From: Astatotilapia calliptera
Taxonomy: Eukaryota > Chordata > Actinopteri > Cichliformes > Cichlidae
NCBI RefSeq assembly: GCF_900246225.1
Contig: NC_039308.1
Span: 6,355,586 to 6,419,585 of the forward strand
Length of the DNA stretch: 64,000 nucleotides
Direction: 5' to 3'
Shown here: positions 36,240-47,493 of the stretch, in pieces
How positions within the stretch are numbered: position 1 is the first letter of the stretch
Layout of the letters: each line of letters starts with the position of its first letter
Translations under genes and position numbers: made by a program
Notes under the pieces: generated by a model
Databases searched by the model: none
What the model saw: only the letters and a program-made list of their open reading frames with translations
Told to the model about the DNA's origin: nothing

Positions 36240-36740
36240 GGTTTTAAGTTTTAGAACACCCCAATATTTCCAAATTTTTATTGAAAATTATGCAGTTTGT
36301 CTCATTGCACTCTGAAATGAAAGCATAGTACAAATAAGCAATTGGAGTAAAAAAAAACAAACAAATCATGGAATCGATTTAGAGACATTAAACCTCCATG
36401 TTTGACATTTGACGCCACACACTGTGGAACCATCCTTTCGCCTACTCTATGCTGTACAAAGATCCTGTGTGATGAACTGAAGATTTCAAATTTTGATTCA
36501 GTCTTCAGAAGTCCACTGGTGGTGGTACATGGCCCAGGCAAGCTTATCTGTCTTATTCTGACGTCTTAGCAATGGCTTTCTAGCTGCAACTCGTCCTGTC
36601 AAGCTTGAAGTCTTCCCTTCACAGTTGAAACTGAGATTTGCTTACTACAATCACTATTAAGCTGTGCTTGAAGCTGTTGTCCTGTATATTAGCTATCATG
36701 CAAGCTGTTGCGTGAAGGAATCTACTGGACTATCCGGTTA
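36240..36740 (-). mobile_element. Tc1-like transposon relic
   Basis: The left edge GTTTTAGAACACCCCAATAT resembles a Tc1-family inverted repeat. On the minus strand the body gives broken Tc1 transposase sequence: KPLLRRQNKTDKLAWAMYHH-like, then FVQHRVGERM and SNVKHGG. Frameshifts and deletions throughout; the N-terminus and catalytic end are missing. It lies where earlier lamin exons would be expected. Confidence 0.65.
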
Positions 36741-37141
36741 CATCAGGCTCTTTATGTACAGTTACAACAATGTTTGTTCTTATTTGGTGTCTTTTCTAAG
36801 GGCTTTTTAAATGTAGTATTTTACTTTAGTAGAAAATTTGTGTCTGATTAATTAAAATCTTAAGATCTGAAGATGAAATCAACTGAATGCAATCTGCTGT
36901 AGACACCAGAATGTTAAACAGTTATTGACAATATACTGCAGAATGCAGTATGTTGATACCAGCTGAAGTCTGCTCATGCAGAGAAAGTAACATGTTAAAG
37001 TAGCACCCATACGAAAGCGAAGAGAACTGTAAACATAACTTCCTGTATGTCAGGAAGTCACTGACGGCACTTAGTTCCTCTTTCAGGGTGTGAAACTGTT
37101 GCTGTTGTTGAATCTGGAAACATTTGTATATTTGTCTCCAG

Positions 37142-38678
37142 CCAGAAGATCTGCATCGCTTATCATAGATGAAAGACGCATCAGCCAACATGGCTCAGGG
37201 GGAGCTCAGAGAGTCTGCCCTTACGATCGAGAGCCTCACTGCGCAGCTAGTTGATCTGCAGAAGGAGGTTGGCTTTTTATCTTACGTATAAGGCTTTAAT
37301 TTCTGTCAGCCAAAATGCATGTGTTTCTTAGTTCTAAGTGTGAGTACAGACCATGGTTCCATTACAGGAAGGATGTTAAATGATCTGAGTTTAGAAATAA
37401 ACTGAGCTGATTAACATTGATGGTGAGTTTGCAGTTCCATAAGGGATGATCAGAGTAGTGTTCTACATATGCTCACCCTGAGTTAAGTGCATGCATGAGT
37501 AGGGAAAGAGAATTCAGGAAGCTATTAATAGATGAAACTTTGATATGATATTCAGAGAGATTTTTTTAATGCTCTTCATTTACAATTTCAATACAATAAT
37601 ACATATTCCAATGTCGCAAGAATGTATAGACTTGTAGAGCAATAGGTGTTTGCCTCAATGTTTCTTAATTTAGAAGATTGATGTCATATAATGACTGTCT
37701 CGATAGCTATCAGTATGAGTTTTTACAACTGTCTTCTATACATTGACATAATAGCTGCAGAAGTTTAGAGACATAAATACTGATCATGTCAGAACTCTAT
37801 TTTTTACTGTAGCCCATCCAATCCTATGACATTTTTAAGATGTCATGAAAAAAATGATGCCAAAATATAACTTACATGCCAAAGAATCTGGCTCTACAAA
37901 ACTACCTGTGTTTAAAGTTAAAGTAAAAAAAATCAAAAAACCCCAACATCCTAACTTACTTACATTTCAATACTGATTAGTATTAACCTAAATCCTAAAG
38001 AAAAATTTACCAAATACATTTGAACAATGCTGTCACGCAGATCACAAAGCTAACAAAATTAAAGCACTGCTGAATGACACTGTGGACTTGCTTGTTCACC
38101 TCTGTCTTCTTTGCAAATATTGAGACTCATGGTTGGCGTGAACGTATAGCAGAGCTGGAGGCAGCATTGGTAAAGGAAAAAAATACGAGCCGCAAAATGC
38201 TAGCAGACAAAGAACGTGAGGTGGCTGAGATCCAAGCAAAGATGCAGCAGCAACTTCATGAGTATGAGGAGTTGTTTGATGTTAAACTTGCTCTGGACAT
38301 GGAGATAAACATCTATCGTAAGCTTCTGGAAGGAGAAGAAGAAAGGTGAGGAAACAAAAATTTTGGCTCATCTTTTGACATCCCTTCTGAAAAGCTTTGA
38401 TAACGCAGAACTCTTTAACTTTGCTTTTCTTTAGGCTAAAGCTGTCTCAAAGTCCTTCATCTCATGAAACCATGTCTCGAGGCTCATCCAGCAGTGGAAG
38501 TGTGTGCACCACTCAGGGAAAGCGGAAGCGTGTTGACATAGGGGAACAAAACGCCAGCAGCTCAATGTCAAAAGTGCACACTGCCTCAGCCACAGGACCC
38601 ATCTATACTGACGAGATTGACAGAGGTGGCAAATTCATCTGCCTTCAAAACAGTGGAAGTGAGGCAAGTTTGACATGA
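37142..38678 (+). pseudogene. Lamin (B-type-like) gene relic, three consecutive exons
   Basis: Nuclear lamina intermediate filament protein. Exons: 37142-37267 (126 nt), 38125-38345 (221 nt) and 38435-38663. The first matches the length of vertebrate lamin exon 5 and encodes RESALTIESLTAQLVDLQKE. The second has the coil 2 end: KMLADKEREVAEIQAKMQQQ, DVKLALDMEI, YRKLLEGEEER. The third has LKLSQSPSS, the NLS GKRKRVD, and TDEIDRGGKFICLQN. LMNB1 is the closest human lamin by eye; lamin LIII, lost in mammals, is an alternative. Codon 9 of the first exon is TAG (37166-37168) where lamins have Glu. The third exon ends GAG|GCAAGT, a GC donor. Read through, it stops at 38678. Head, coil 1, Ig-fold tail and CaaX exons are not seen nearby. 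Confidence 0.8.
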
Positions 38679-39780
38679 TTCATGTCACTTCAAATGTATG
38701 TGGATTTCTAGAATAATTTTTGTGTATCAGACTTTCAAACTAAAACTATGTATGTGACAAGTCTAGTATTCTGGGTCACACTTGTTGGGATTTGGTACAG
38801 TTTAACAAAATACAAGTTTTTGAAAAAATGAATGTTTCCGATGTGTGCTATAAAACAGTTTGATTATAGATTTGGTTGATTTCGCAGAGAGCGCCTCACA
38901 CCGCCAAGACAGCCTGCTTAATCATGTGACTTGGCTGCACCAACCACTCCTCATTACTATCATCTCTGAGCCCATCCACTCTGCTGCCAACTGTAACACA
39001 AAAACTATTTTTCTATCTTTTGTAGTAAATTTCAGCAAAAATGCATAACTGTGTGTTAAAACTGCATTAATGTTTTTCTGTAGGTATTCATGTGAACAAC
39101 CAAAAATCAAACAGAACTGTATTTCTGAACTTTCTTTCTTGAATCTGTATTTAAATCTTAACATTTTCTCTTTTCGTGTCATTTTATTTTTGTTGACTTT
39201 TTTACAGTTACAGAAAAGCCACAAGTGGTTCATTTTTTTCTGGTCTGGTAAGCTGTAAAGGTTCTATATCATCCTGTTAAACTAAAACAGGGAATCAAAG
39301 GATCTTAGTTGCCCCGAACTACATGATTGTTGATGAATATATATTGATTGTTAATAAGGAAGTAAGGGCAGTGTGTTGCAACTGTTACAACTCTTTTCGT
39401 ATAGAATGAAAACTGACTTTAGTCACTCCTGTGTTAGTACTGGGTGGTAAATGATTGGATCTAAGACACTATGAACATTCACTGAAAGCAAAAGCTTGCA
39501 TTTTTAAACAGTATGACTCATTTCTGTGAATTAGTGTGTTGTGTATACAAATGCCACTGTATACACAGATGACTTAATTGTGATTGTATGTAAGTTTTTG
39601 ATTATGAAAAAGCATCACTTTAACTGTTTTTTAAAAATATTTAAAGTACTTTCTGTGTGATATTTTGCATGCTATGGGTATATATCTCAATAAATTTATT
39701 CCCGAACTTACATTTGTCTGTATATATTTCAATTCAATTTTATTTTTATTCAATTCAATATTTGATGTCTTCAGTATGTA
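38679..39780. other. Sequence downstream of the lamin relic
   Basis: No lamin tail exon found. AATAAA near 39690 could serve as a polyadenylation signal for a read-through transcript. No other coding signal. Confidence 0.35.
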
Positions 39781-39849
39781 TATACAATGTAAAAAGTAGC
39801 AAAAATAATTAAAAAAACATTACATGAGAAGGTGGACACACTTTCTCAT

Positions 39850-40610
39850 GCGATGTTTTTTAAATACATTAATGTAATGTAAATACATTACATGTTAAAG
39901 AAGTGGTGGTTAAAATGGTGGTTAAAGAAGTTTGTCGTGTTTGAGTGGTGGTGGGGACCAGTTTGTGGCATAATTTGCATAGTACAGTTTTCTGGGCCGT
40001 GTCAGACTTTTCATGACCAAACCATGTCCATGCTACAGAGGTAGCGCCTGGTTTAACAACAAGGTCCTCGACTTGTTTTGACTGGTCCTTCTGCTTGGAG
40101 CTAGCTGGTTCTGCCTCATCCTTGCTGGCCATGCTGGTATTCTCTGTGCCTTCATCTGCATGGTGACTGTAAGCGCCATTTTATAGTTACTTGATGTTTT
40201 TATTTGAGGTCATTTGTTTGCTGCATATTCTGAAATTTTATGTTTGAGAATAATATATATCATTTCAGTTTATTTTGAAAAGTCTCAACAGAAACTTGAG
40301 CTTTATTGTGAAAGGTTTATGTGGAAAATAAACAAGCGGATGGTGGAGCCATACAATGGTTTTACCGTCATTGTTGGTAACGAAAGTACGCGTAAAAACA
40401 GTCGCTTGTCCGTCCATAGTATGGTTATTGTAAGTATAAGAGAAGGAGAGAACTTTAAGAAATAAAATAGCAACTACAGTGACCATCAAAACCATGAAAA
40501 AAATATTGCCATAAACAGTTTATTTTGCAACACCACAAAACAAACAATAGCGTATACAGGGTTCGTACGGATGCTTGAAATTAGGGCTGGGCGATATGGC
40601 CTAAAATTCA
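39850..40610 (-). mobile_element. hAT-type transposon fragment with BED zinc finger
   Basis: On the minus strand, 40132-39950 reads SVAWTWFGHEKSDTAQKTVL then CKLCHKLVPT, the N-terminal BED finger of hAT transposases (ZBED-like). The right side at about 40585 has TAGGGCTGGGCGATATGGCC, a hAT-like terminus. The catalytic domain is absent. Confidence 0.6.
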
Positions 40611-40814
40611 TATCGCATATAATTTGAAGCATGTGCGGTAACGATATATATCACGATATATTCTTTTCTTCTGTATAATGTATTTTCCACACTATAAGGC
40701 ACACTTAAAATCCTTTAATTTTCTCAAAAATCGAGAGTGTCTCAACATGTCTCAACTCTGTATATTTTTATATATTTTATTTATTGTTTACTCTATTTAA
40801 TTTGTAAAATATGT

Positions 40815-40816
<2 letters not shown>

Positions 40817-40874
<58 letters not shown>
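40817..40874. repeat. (AC)n microsatellite
   Basis: An uninterrupted AC run of about 29 units. Open frames across it are artefacts. Confidence 0.97.
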
Positions 40875-40876
<2 letters not shown>

Positions 40877-40974
40877 AGAAAAATATTTAGTATACACATC
40901 CAGAAATGCATATACTATTATATATTGTACATATATTTATTAGTTTCAGATGTAGCCATTCTTGTATTTTGCTT

Positions 40975-41097
40975 GTTTACATTATTGTATTTTGCACAAC
41001 TCTGTTGCTTGTGAAGCTCGCACACAAGAATTTCACTCACATGTGCTGTACCAATGTACCTGCACATGTGATGTGACAATAAAAGTGATTTGATTTG
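40975..41097 (+). repeat. LINE 3' tail fragment
   Basis: CTCGCACACAAGAATTTCAC, then ACCTGCACATGTGATGTGAC followed by AATAAAAGTGATTTGATTTG. A common end of teleost LINEs. It directly abuts the left end of the large inverted structure. Confidence 0.45.
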
Positions 41098-41509
41098 CAA
41101 TGGCGTGTCCAGCGGGGTGGCCTGGGGGGGCACAGGCCACCCCCCCAACCAGACTGGTCACCCCAGGTGCCACCCCAAAGGCAAAACAATAAAATTCAAT
41201 CAAATATCAAATGTACGATTATGTTTTCACGGTGAAGCTCAGATATCCGAGTGTAAGTGAATGCAGCATGGGCTTCTGCGCTATGTGCATCACGTTAGCA
41301 AAGGTAGGAGAGCCAAGCACGAAAGATACCGCGGTAAAGTGAGCCGTCATTTGTGAGCCGCGGTCAAGCCAGCCGCCTCCTATCCGCCGCATAAATTTCC
41401 TTGCGCTTTTACACCAGTCTTTACGGTAGCGCCTTTTCGCTTTATGTGCCGATTGAAAGCCTATACCCGCGCACACGTGCACGCGCGCGCACAAATTACA
41501 ATGTAACGG
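41098..41509 (+). mobile_element. Left outer arm of the inverted structure
   Basis: Starts CAATGGCGTGTCCAGC, matching the right outer end CTAGACACGCCACTG in inverse. Positions about 41340-41500 are an inverted copy of about 53330-53530. On the minus strand both carry the same peptide-like track (KAKRRYRKDWCKSARKFMRR), with only a few differences. The 8 bp outside the two ends do not match, so a simple single insertion is not shown. Confidence 0.6.
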
Positions 41510-43671
41510 CCCGATACAGTCAATACAATTATGGAAATGTCAGAAATTCATTAAAAATCATCCTGAGTAGTTGATGTACAACTTTCAACACATCCCCCCT
41601 CTGGGACACCTACTGTACCTGTGTGCCAATTTTCATCCAGATTTACTGTAGAATTCCTCAGAAATTAAAGGAAACTTATATTCAATTCAATACAGTCAAT
41701 ACAATAGAATTATGTCAATTTTCAGAAATTCATTAAAAATCATCCTGAGTAGTTGATGTACAACTTTCAACACATCCCTCCTCTGGGACACCTACTGTAC
41801 CTGTGTGCCAGGTTTCAGCCAGATTTACTGTAGAATTCCTCAGAAATTAAAGGGTACTTGTATCCAATGCAGTCGGCCAATAAACTACAATTATGTCAAT
41901 TTTCAAAAATTCATTAAAAATCATCCTGGGTAGTTGATGTACAACTTTCAACACATCTCCCCTCTGGGACACCTACTGTACCTGTGTGCCACGTTTCATC
42001 CAAATTTACTGTAGAATCCCTCAGAAATTAATGGAAACATTTATTCAATCTAATACAGCCAATGCACTACAATTGTGTCAATTTTCAAAAATTCATTAAA
42101 AATCATCCTGAGTAGTTGATGTCCAACTTTCAACACATCCCCCCTCTGGGACACCTACTGTACCTGTGTGCCAAGTTTCATCCAAATTTACTGTAGAATT
42201 CCTCAGAAATTAATGGAAACATTTATTCAATCTAATACAGCCAATACACTACAATTGTGTCAATTTTCAAAAATTCATTAAAAATCATCCTGAGTAGTTG
42301 ATGTCCAACTTTCAACACATCCCCCCTCTGGGACACCTACTGTACCTGTGTGCCAAGTTTCATCCAGATTTACTGTAGAATTCCTCAGAAATTAAAGGGT
42401 ACTTTATTCAATTCAATACAGTCAATACAATAGAATTATGTCAATTTTCAAAAATTCATTAAAAATCATCCTGAGTAGTTGATGTACAACTTTCAACACA
42501 TCCCCCCTCTGGGACACCTACTGTACCTGTGTGCCAAGTTTCATCCAGATTTACTGTAGAATTCCTCAGAAATTAAAGGGTACTTGTATCCAATGCAGTC
42601 GGCCAATAAACTACAATTATGTCAATTTTCAAAAATTCATTAAAAATCATCCTGAGTAGTTGATGTACAACTTTCAACACATCCCTCCTCTGGGACACCT
42701 ACTGTACCTGTGTGCCAAGTTTCAGCCAGATTTACTGTAGAATTCCTCAGAAATTAAAGGGTACTTGTATCCAATGCAGTCAGCCAATACAATTTAATTA
42801 TGTCAATTTTCAAAAATTCATGAAAAATCATCCTGAGTAGTTGATGTACAACTTTCAACACATCCCCCCTCTGGGACACCTACTGTACCTGTGTGCCAGG
42901 TTTCAGCCCGATTTACTGTAGAATTCCTCAGAAATTAAAGGGTACTTGTATCCAATGCAGTCAGCCAATACAGTAGAATTATGTCAATTTTCAAAAATTC
43001 ATTAAAAATCATCCTGAGTAGTTGATGTCCAACTTTCAACACATCCCTCCTCTGGGACACCTACTGTACCTGTGTGCCAAGTTTCATCCAAATTTACTGT
43101 AGAATTCCTCAGAAATTAATGGAAACATTTATTCAATCTAATACAGCCAATACACTACAATTGTGTCAATTTTCAAAAATTCATTAAAAATCATCCTGAG
43201 TAGTTGATGTACAACTTTCAACACATCCCTCCTCTGGGACACCTACTGTACCTGTGTGCCAGGTTTCAGCCAGATTTACTGTAGAATTCCTCAGAAATTA
43301 AAGGGTACTTGTATCCAATGCAGTCAGCCAATACAATTTAATTATGTCAATTTTCAAAAATTCATGAAAAATCATCCTGAGTAGTTGATGTACAACTTTC
43401 AACACATCCCTCCTCTAGGACACCTACTGTACCTGTGTGCCAGGTTTCAGCCAGATTTACTGTAGAATTCCTCAGAAATTAATGGGTACTTGTATCCAAT
43501 GCAGTCGGCCAATACACTACAATTATGTCAATTTTCAAAAATTCATTAAAAATCATCCTGAGTAGTTGAGGTCCAACTTTCAACACATCCCTCCTCCGGG
43601 AAACCTGCTGTACGTCTGGGCCAAGTTTCAGCCAGATTTACTGTAATATTCTTCAGAAATTGCAGGGAACT
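41510..43671 (+). repeat. Satellite array, ~182-bp monomer, 12 units
   Basis: Head-to-tail units of 181-183 bp, each with ATTCATTAAAAATCATCCTG, AGTAGTTGATGTACAACTTT, CACCTACTGTACCTGTGTGC and TTTACTGTAGAATTCCTCAG. Twelve copies by counting the CACCTACTGTACC block. The innermost unit (about 43560-43670) is the most diverged (GGGAAACCTGCTGTACGTCT, GGGCCAAGTT). Variants come in two sub-types (TCCAATGCAGTCGGCCAATA versus TTCAATCTAATACAGCCAAT). Confidence 0.95.
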
Positions 43672-44404
43672 TATGTTCGGTGCAAGAAAGGCTGAAAGAC
43701 GACCACCACTGAACAAGACACACAAGCTGAAACGTCAAGACTGGGCCAAGAAATATCTCAAGACTGATTTTTCTAAGGTTTTATGGACTGATGAAATGAG
43801 AGTGAGTCTTGATGGGCCAGATGGATGGGCCCGTGGCTGGATTGGTAAAGGGCAGATAGCTCCAGTCTGACTCAGACGCCAGCAAGGTGGAGGTGGAGTA
43901 CTGGTTTGGGCTGGTATCATTAAAGATGAGCTTGTGGGGCCTTTTCGGGTTGAGGATGGAGTCAAGCTCAACTCCCAGTCCTACTGCCAGTTTCTGGAAG
44001 ACACCTTCTTCAAGCAGTGGTACAGGAAGAAGTCTGCATCCTTCAAGAAAAACATGATTTTCATGCAGGACAATGCTCCATCACACGCGTCCAAGTACTC
44101 CACAGCGTGGCTGGCAAGAAAGGGTATAAAAGAAGAAAAACTAATGACATGGCCACCTTGTTCACCTGATCTGAACCCCATTGAGAACCTGTGGTCCATC
44201 ATCAAATGTGAGATTTACAAGGAGGGAAAACAGTACACCTCTCTAAACAGTGTCTGGGAGGCTGTGGTTGCTGCTGCACGCAATGTTGATGGTGAACAGA
44301 TCAAAACACTGACAGAATCCATGGATGGCAGGCTTTTGAGTGTCCTTGCAAAGAAAGGTGGCTATATTGGTCGCTGATTTGTTGTTGTTTTGTTTTTGAA
44401 TGTC
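43672..44404 (+). mobile_element. Tc1-like element A, transposase C-terminal two thirds
   Basis: Transposase from ...KAERRPPLNKTHKLKRQDWA through WTDEMR (first catalytic Asp), a stop in mid-frame at 43868-43870, MQDNAPSHASKY (second Asp), PCSPDLNPIENLWS (third acidic residue, D34E type), and a natural stop at 44375-44377. The N-terminal part and left TIR are missing: the element starts abruptly at the satellite edge. It is interrupted at about 44404 by a LINE and resumes at about 49141. Confidence 0.85.
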
Positions 44405-47369
44405 GGCGAGGATTCCGCACGGCACTCCCCTCCATTCACCTCGCGAATCTCCGCTCTCTTCCAAACAAAGTCGACGAATTACTGCTCTTAAACCGGACTA
44501 ACAAGGACTTTGCACGCTCTGCTGCCCTCTGCTTCACTGAAACCTGGCTCAGTGAGCGAGTCCCAGACGCTGTCTTAAATCTGCCGGGCTTCCAACTTCA
44601 CCGGGCGGACCGCGAAACAGAGCTCTCAGGGAAAACAAAGGGTGGTGGAGTCTGCTTCTACATTAATGAAGGTTGGTGTACTGATGTCACAGTGTTACAG
44701 AAAAACTGCAGCCCACACTTGGAAAGTTTTCTCATCAACTGTAAACCTTTTTATTCACCGCGGGAGTTTTCTTCCTTCATGCTGGTCGGAGTTTACATCC
44801 CTCCACAGGCCAACGCGAACAACGCACTGTGCGAGCTGGCTGACCAGATTACTACCCTGGAGAGGAAATTCCCGGATTCCTTTACAATTATTCTTGGGGA
44901 TTTTAACAGAGCAAACCTAAACTACGAACTCCCTAAATACAGACAGCATATAGACTGCCCCACCAGGGACAACATCATACTGGATCACTGCTACACCACT
45001 CTAAAAGATGCCTATCGCTCTGTGCCCCGGGCAGCTTTGGGACATTCTGATCACTGCATGGTCCATCTTATTCCAGTTTATAGGTAAAAACTCAAACGTG
45101 CCAAGCCTGTAGTCAAAACTGTGAAGAAGTGGACTAACGCAGCAAAGCAGGAACTGCAGGACTGTTTTGACTCCACTGATTGGACGGTTTTTGAAGCTGC
45201 ATCTGAGAACCTAGATGAGCTCACGGACACTGTGACATCATACATCAGTTTCTGTGAAGACGTGTGTGTGCCAACAAAGACCTTTTGCACATACAACAAC
45301 AATAAACCATGGTTCACTCCTAAACTCCAACATCTTCGCAAGGCCAAGGAGGACGCTTACAGAAGTGGTGACAGGGTCCTGTACAAGCAAGCCAGGAACA
45401 CACTGACCAAGGAGATCAAAGCAGCTAAAAGGATCTACTCCCAGAAGCTGGAAGAACGGCTCTCAGCCAACGACCCTGCGTCAGTGTGGAGGGGCCTGCA
45501 GGAAATCACCAGCTACAGACGCCCCCCACCCACTATTGAAGCAAACAAAGACCTGGCCAACGAGTTAAACACTTTCTATTGCAGGTTTGAGACGGACAGA
45601 CTCCCACGCCCCACCCTCCCCTCCCCAGGGACATTGCTTCAGACATTGACCCCCAACACACCTTCCACCTCTCCCCCCTTCACCCTGCCCCTCCCCAATC
45701 AAGACTCAACGACCACCCCCACCCTCCCCAATCCAGACTCAACGACCACCACCACCCTCTCCAACCCAGACTCAACGACCTCCACCACACCTCTCACCCC
45801 CCTTTCCTCCTCCCTGAAACTCAGAATACACACTGAGGATGTGAGCCGACTATTCCAGAAACAGAAGCCCAGGAAAGCCCCCGGACCAGATGGCGTCTCA
45901 CCCTCCTGCCTCAAAACCTGTGCTGAACAGCTGGCTCCCATCTTTACTCGCATCTTCAACAGATCCCTGGAGCTGTGTGAAGTTCCCTCCTGCTTCAAAC
46001 GCTCCACCATCATCCCTGTTCCCAAGAAACCCACCATCACAGGACTGGATGACTACAGACCTGTCGCCTTGACGTCTGTGGTCATGAAATCCTTCGAACG
46101 ACTGGTGTTAGCCCATCTGAAAGACATTACAGGCCACCAGCTGGACCCTCTGCAGTTTGCCTACCGGGCAAACAGGTCAGTGGATGATGCAGTGAACACG
46201 GGGCTGCATTACATCCTGCAACACCTTGACTGCCCGGGAACTTATGCCAGGGTCCTGTTTGTGGACTTTAGTTCGGCTTTTAACACCATTGTGCCTGAAC
46301 TTCTTTCCTCCAAACTCTCCCAGCTCAGCGTGTCACCAGCTACCTGTCAGTGGATCACCAGCTTCCTGACAGACAGAAAGCAACAAGTGAGGCTGGGGGA
46401 GATCACCTCTGAAACCCGGTCCCTCAGTATTGGTGCCCTCAAGGATGTGTCCTCTCACCACTACTGTTCTCCCTCTACACTAACGACTGCACCTCCAATA
46501 ACTCTGCTGTCAAACTCCTAAAGTTTGCAGATGACACCACTGTCATTGGCCTCATTCAAGATGGTGATGAGTCTGCATACCGGCAGGAAGTTGAGCGGCT
46601 GGTACTCTGGTGCAGTCAGCACAATCTGGAGCTGAACACTCTTAAGACTGTAGAGATGACAGTGGACTTCAGGAGACATCCCTCAACTCTGCTCCCCCTC
46701 ACCATATCAGACAGCCCTGTGTCGACTGTGAAGATCTTCAAGTTCCTGGGTACAACCATCTCCCAGGACCTGAAGTGGGAGACCAACATCAACTCCATCC
46801 TCAAAAAGACCCAGCAGAGGATGTACTTCCTGAGACAACTGGGGAAGTACAGTCTTCCACAGGAGCTGCTGATCCAGTTCTACACTGCGGTCAATGAGTC
46901 TGTCCTGTGCTCCTCCATCACAGTCTGGTATGGAGCAGCCACTAAACAGGACAGGAGCAGACTGCAGCGGACTGTACGGGCAGCAGAAAGGATCATCAGC
47001 ACCCCCCCTGCCTCCATCCAGGATCTGTACCTCTCAAGAACCAGGAAACGGGCAGGGAAAATCATCGCAGACCCCTCACACCCTGCACACAGACTTTTTG
47101 ATCTGCTGCCCTCTGGCAGACGGTACAGAAGCCTGCAGACCAGGACCACCCGACACAGGAACAGTTTCTTTCCCCTCGCCATCTCCCTTCTTAACAGTTG
47201 ACCTGTCACACTGCCAGACTGCCAGACTGCAACTGCACCTTATGTACATTTTGTAGTATTCATTCCACCTCATTCATTTCTGTATTTTATGTATATAAGG
47301 TTAGATTCGTTATTTATAGTTGGTTTACATAGCTTTGTGTATGTATGTGTAATGTGTATATATAGACAC

Positions 47370-47370
<1 letters not shown>

Positions 47371-47424
<54 letters not shown>
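47371..47424. repeat. (TG)n microsatellite in LINE 3' UTR
   Basis: An uninterrupted TG run of 27 units. Confidence 0.97.
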
Positions 47425-47426
<2 letters not shown>

Positions 47427-47493
47427 ATTTACATTGCTGTGCTTGAGAGCCACCATCTACCGGAACCAAATTCCCTGTATGTGTCTGCACATA

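Noticed and set aside
37142..38678. Processed (retrotransposed) lamin pseudogene
   Set aside because: Introns of 857 and 89 bp with splice sites separate the exons, so it is a relic of a genuine gene rather than a retrocopy.
38870..39010. Possible lamin Ig-fold tail exon (AESASHRQDSLL...)
   Set aside because: A short Pro/Ser/Asp resemblance only; no splice-bounded frame and no conserved lamin-tail residues.
41510..43671. Regularly repeated units resembling a CRISPR array
   Set aside because: Units are ~182 bp and repeated head to tail over their full length, with no short constant repeat plus unique spacer pattern; the genome is vertebrate. It is satellite DNA.
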